Shown: positions 5,215 through 7,504 of the stretch, one piece after another
How positions within the stretch are numbered: the stretch's first letter is position 1
How the letters are laid out: each line of letters opens with the position of its first letter
From: Clostridia bacterium
GTDB lineage: Bacteria; Bacillota_A; Clostridia; Lachnospirales; Lachnospiraceae
Length of the DNA stretch: 7,504 bases
Direction: 5' to 3'
Assembly (NCBI GenBank): GCA_012515365.1
Contig: JAAYYM010000234.1
Location: forward strand, 1-7,504
The notes under the pieces: generated by a model
The model's input: only the letters and a program-made list of their open reading frames with translations
Told to the model about the DNA's origin: nothing
The model's database searches: none
Position numbers and translations under genes: made by a program

Positions 5215-7108
5215 GTCGTCTTTTCTTTTTTCTTTTATTTTTATAAAGATTTTGATCACTGTGCTTCATACACTCTTCATATGAACAATTCTCATCAAGG
5301 ATTGTTGCATAAAAGCCGATCGATGCATCCATGAGATAGCTTTTTTGTGCGGTTTGATTGATGAGTGCAAGTTTTTCAAAGAAAAGTGCTTCAAATAATT
5401 TTCCTTTTCCTATATCTGAATCAAATAAAATAACAGAAAATTCATCGCCGCCTACTCGGCCTGAGATACCCTTTGTCTGTGCAGTTGCATATTTGATAGA
5501 CTCTGCAATGGCACAGATTGAAAAATCACCTTCTGCATGTCCATATGTATCATTGATGTATTTTAGTCGGTCAAGGTCAATGCAGATAAAGACGGTACTG
5601 CTGTTAATATGTACCTGCTCAGCCCAGTTATTTTCAACCATTTGTTCAAAACCTCTACGATTATGGAGTCCGGTAAGAGAATCCATGATACTTTGCTCCT
5701 CAATCCGGCGAATCAGGTTATTGACACGAATTTTGGTATATATTTCATTGATTACAATGCTAAGTGTAACGTTCCAACTCTGAAAAAAGATATCATAGCT
5801 TTCCCCTTTTTCAAAAGAAGCAACCGTATAGCCAAAGCATTTTTCCTGATTATGAAGAAGTGTTACATACATAATCATAGGTTTATCCTGTGTTGCAATA
5901 TCCGGCAGAATCTCTTTACTTGGAAATGTAATATTCAGATTGCCAAGATCTTGCTTATTTTTAAATCCGATTCGGAGTGTACTGTTTTCTGTACATTGAT
6001 CTGTAAAATCAATAAAGTTTTCATAATCTTCTTGCCCAAAGAGACAGAGATAAAAATCATTGTATTTGGAAATACCACCTATATCTTTTGCAAGGATGTT
6101 GTGCATCTGTTCAATTGATGAACTACCCTCCACATCAACAGAAAAATAAGTATAATAAATCTGTTTTTCAATTAGTTTAGCAGATTGTTCAATTCTACGT
6201 GTATCCATTGATAGTTGTTCTTTCATGCAAGAATCGAGACAGCCACAGCTTTTTCTAAATGAATAAATCGGTTCTATGTAGGTAAACTTTTCTTGAGATT
6301 TACCAGCCATCAGATTTAGTAATACATCCATGGCTCGACGTGCCATGGAAGCAAAATCAATGGAGACAGTTGTGATGGGGGGATCATATTCTCTGGAAAC
6401 GACAGCATTGTCATATCCACTGATACAAACATCTTCCGGAATGCGGATATTTTTCTCTCTCAGTGCATTGCTTAAAGAAATAGCCATATAATCATTGGCG
6501 CAGATGATTGCCTGTGGAACACTTTCCGGATTAGAAAAGAAGAAATCAGCAGCTTCCTTTCCATAGGTATACCAGAAATCACCATAATAAACAGAATTCG
6601 TAGTAAGTGGCAGACCGGCAGCTTCCATTTCTTCAACAAAGCATTTTAGACGCATCTGCGCATCGTAGTGTTCTTGATATCCACTCATAAAGCAGATGCG
6701 GGTAAATTTATGATATTCGATAAAATGACGGATTATACCTCTGATCGCATTATTTTCATCTGTGAGAACATTGTAAAAATCATCGCGTTTGGAGCGTAGA
6801 GACACGATCGGTGCATGACATCTGGTTTTTAACATTTTGATCAGATATTCATGTGTACTGGCGATGGAATAAGAATCCGGTACAACAATGATACCATCTA
6901 ACTCTTCATAAGGAGCAAAATCAAGGATTCGTTCCTCCAGCATATCAAAATAATTGACGCTCATTCTGTTTGAATAAGAGTTAAAAATAATCAGATTGCA
7001 GTTGCACTCATTTGCCTTATCCATTAAAGAATAGTAGGCAGTCTTTTGAAAATAGTCATCTATTTTATTTATAAAGATACCAATATTCTTGCGGCCATTG
7101 TTAAACAT
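5204..7108 (-). CDS. Soluble diguanylate cyclase with LacI/GalR-type ligand-binding sensor
   Basis: This 634-residue protein has no signal peptide or membrane helix, so it is cytoplasmic. Residues about 6-285 match the periplasmic-binding-protein-like domain of LacI/GalR regulators: NIGIFINKID start, DGIIVVPDS, HFIEYHKFTRICFMSG, AIICANDYMAISLSNALREKNIRIPEDVCISGYDN and DPPITTVSIDFASMARRAMDVLLNL. The usual N-terminal helix-turn-helix is absent. A CGC-LDSC cluster (Cys288, 290, 294) closes it. Residues about 300-465 are a less recognisable middle region, perhaps GAF-like, ending in a signalling helix. The GGDEF domain spans about 473-627: DSLTGLHNRRGF, metal-site DLDRLKYINDTYGH (511-524) and RVGGDEF (551-557), all intact. 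It should make cyclic di-GMP from two GTP. The RxxD product-inhibition site expected at about 544-547 reads QTKG, so feedback inhibition is probably lost. The ligand is unknown; a sugar is a guess from the fold. The ATG is preceded by GGAGG (7119-7115) at 6 bases. Confidence 0.92.
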   Translation of the reverse strand: MFNNGRKNIGIFINKIDDYFQKTAYYSLMDKANECNCNLIIFNSYSNRMSVNYFDMLEERILDFAPYEELDGIIVVPDSYSIASTHEYLIKMLKTRCHAPIVSLRSKRDDFYNVLTDENNAIRGIIRHFIEYHKFTRICFMSGYQEHYDAQMRLKCFVEEMEAAGLPLTTNSVYYGDFWYTYGKEAADFFFSNPESVPQAIICANDYMAISLSNALREKNIRIPEDVCISGYDNAVVSREYDPPITTVSIDFASMARRAMDVLLNLMAGKSQEKFTYIEPIYSFRKSCGCLDSCMKEQLSMDTRRIEQSAKLIEKQIYYTYFSVDVEGSSSIEQMHNILAKDIGGISKYNDFYLCLFGQEDYENFIDFTDQCTENSTLRIGFKNKQDLGNLNITFPSKEILPDIATQDKPMIMYVTLLHNQEKCFGYTVASFEKGESYDIFFQSWNVTLSIVINEIYTKIRVNNLIRRIEEQSIMDSLTGLHNRRGFEQMVENNWAEQVHINSSTVFICIDLDRLKYINDTYGHAEGDFSICAIAESIKYATAQTKGISGRVGGDEFSVILFDSDIGKGKLFEALFFEKLALINQTAQKSYLMDASIGFYATILDENCSYEECMKHSDQNLYKNKRKKKRRQSS

Positions 7109-7148
7109 TATAATCCTCCGTATTCTCAGAACACAGTCTTCACTTAAA

Positions 7149-7177
7149 ATTATAGTCGTTTGTTAAGAATTTCGCAA
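7149..7177 (-). promoter_or_regulatory. Sigma-A-type promoter of the sensor-GGDEF gene
   Basis: On the minus strand TTGCGA (7177-7172, 4 of 6 consensus) and a perfect TATAAT (7154-7149) are separated by 17 bases. The transcript would start near 7142, giving a leader of about 33 bases before the ATG at 7108. Confidence 0.65.
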
Positions 7178-7193
7178 TATATAGTTTAGTGAG

Positions 7194-7208
7194 TTTACAT
7201 TGTGTAAA
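7194..7208. promoter_or_regulatory. Inverted repeat TTTACA-N3-TGTAAA, possible operator
   Basis: The two 6-bp arms are perfect, with a TTG spacer. The site lies 17 bases upstream of the -35 element of the sensor-GGDEF promoter, a position that suits an activator or a regulator of the divergent gene. The arms are AT-rich and short, so chance is possible. Confidence 0.35.
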
Positions 7209-7254
7209 AAAGATATCAAAAAGTGCGAGATGTAATATTATGGTATTTTTATTA

Positions 7255-7267
7255 GTGCATATTGCAC
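7255..7267. promoter_or_regulatory. Inverted repeat GTGCA-N3-TGCAC, possible operator
   Basis: The perfect 5-bp arms contain GC pairs in an otherwise very AT-rich region. The spacing of 3 puts the half-site centres 8 bases apart. It lies in the middle of the divergent region. No regulator can be assigned from the sequence. Confidence 0.3.
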
Positions 7268-7296
7268 AATGAAATGTTGTTTGGTGGAGACTTTCT

Positions 7297-7413
7297 ATGC
7301 ATTTGAGTAAAAATAATGCTAGTTTAAGTAAATATAGTGTATATACTTCCCAATTTACAAATTCTATAATCAAGTTACATTCAGACAGAGAGGACACTAT
7401 TCATTTTCTTTAA
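7297..7413 (+). CDS. Possible 38-residue leader peptide before the lipoprotein gene
   Basis: An ATG at 7297 is preceded by GGAG (7286-7289) at 7 bases and stays open for 38 codons. Its TAA (7411-7413) abuts the AGGAGG of the lipoprotein gene, leaving 12 bases before the next ATG. This layout would allow translational coupling. The peptide (MHLSKNNASLSKY start, DTIHFL end) is polar, has no signal or membrane segment and matches no family I know. Against it, the best -10 (7365-7370) lies inside it, and an ORF of this length can occur by chance. Confidence 0.2.
   Translation: MHLSKNNASLSKYSVYTSQFTNSIIKLHSDREDTIHFL
7365..7370 (+). promoter_or_regulatory. Possible -10 element of the lipoprotein gene
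   Basis: This is a perfect TATAAT 55 bases before the start codon. At 17 bases upstream the sequence is TATACT (7342-7347), a poor -35 with about 3 of 6 matches, so the promoter would need an activator or may lie elsewhere. Confidence 0.3.
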
Positions 7414-7425
7414 AGGAGGAAAAAC

Positions 7426-7504
7426 ATGAAAAAAGTAATAGCATTAATGTTGACACTTGCGATGACTGCATCATTGGTTGGATGCTCAGGTGCAGCAAGT
7501 GACG
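7426..7504 (+). CDS. Lipoprotein, N-terminal 26 residues only; possibly a transporter solute-binding protein
   Basis: The window ends after 26 codons. The visible part is a complete lipoprotein signal peptide: basic MKK, hydrophobic core VIALMLTLAMTASL, then the lipobox LVGC with Cys20 as the lipidated residue, followed by SGAASD, the start of the flexible linker typical of surface lipoproteins. The ATG is preceded by a perfect AGGAGG (7414-7419) at 6 bases. Clostridial ABC-transporter solute-binding proteins often begin this way. The divergent LacI-type sensor gene makes a sugar-binding role plausible, but nothing visible proves it. Confidence 0.85.
   Translation, partial: MKKVIALMLTLAMTASLVGCSGAASD

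Larger units (their letters stand above)
7109..7425. other. 317-bp divergent intergenic region
   Basis: This AT-rich stretch separates the divergent sensor-GGDEF and lipoprotein genes and carries the control sites of both. On the minus side are a clear promoter (7177-7149) and GGAGG (7119-7115). Inverted repeats occur at 7194-7208, 7255-7267 and 7352-7363. On the plus side are a TATAAT at 7365-7370 without a convincing -35, a possible 38-codon ORF (7297-7413) and AGGAGG (7414-7419). I saw no catabolite-repression (cre) box, riboswitch or terminator-like hairpin. Confidence 0.6.

Noticed and set aside
7140..7397. Minus-strand 85-codon ORF in the divergent region
   Set aside because: It starts at GTG without a ribosome site, covers the sensor-GGDEF promoter and has no recognisable features.
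7109..7425. Riboswitch in the long leader before the lipoprotein
   Set aside because: I saw no conserved aptamer core and no terminator or ribosome-site-sequestering hairpin; the region is mostly AT-rich with short inverted repeats.

Overview
The window reads as a chromosomal segment of a low-GC, Gram-positive anaerobe of the Clostridia, most likely Lachnospiraceae. This is inferred from strong AGGAGG-type ribosome binding sites, AT-rich intergenic DNA, the PcsB/CwlO-like NlpC/P60 hydrolase, the ECF sigma/anti-sigma pair and the lipoprotein signal. No RNA gene, insertion sequence, CRISPR array or phage gene was seen.

Layout. (1) Positions 3-2284, plus strand: the 3' part of a trigger-factor/FKBP-type peptidyl-prolyl isomerase gene, then 14 bases later a complete asparaginyl-tRNA synthetase gene (asnS), closed by a hairpin terminator. 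(2) Positions 2403-3729, plus strand: a monocistronic unit with its own sigma-A-type promoter, a hairpin at the expected transcript start, and a secreted coiled-coil NlpC/P60 peptidoglycan hydrolase. It ends in a terminator shared with the convergent unit. (3) Positions 3752-5173, minus strand: an ECF sigma factor starting at TTG, and an overlapping membrane-anchored, anti-sigma-like gene. The two overlap by 56 bp. A 14-bp perfect palindrome sits in the leader. (4) Positions 5182-7177, minus strand: a 634-residue soluble protein joining a LacI/GalR-type ligand-binding domain, without its DNA-binding domain, to a C-terminal diguanylate cyclase (GGDEF) domain. It has its own promoter and terminator. 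(5) Positions 7109-7425: a 317-bp divergent intergenic region with inverted repeats and a possible short leader ORF, followed by the first 26 codons of a lipoprotein gene.

How the genes may work together. The first two genes are housekeeping functions (protein folding, tRNA charging). The hydrolase acts on the cell wall. The sigma/anti-sigma pair is probably an envelope signal-response switch with an unknown signal. The LacI-type sensor fused to GGDEF probably converts a small cytoplasmic ligand, perhaps a sugar, into a change in cyclic di-GMP. The divergent lipoprotein may be a solute-binding protein for the same ligand, but only its signal peptide is visible. The most interesting points are this sensor-cyclase and its divergent partner, the nested sigma/anti-sigma overlap with a second internal start site, and the palindrome in the sigma leader. 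I see no clearly undescribed system; these are variations on known families.
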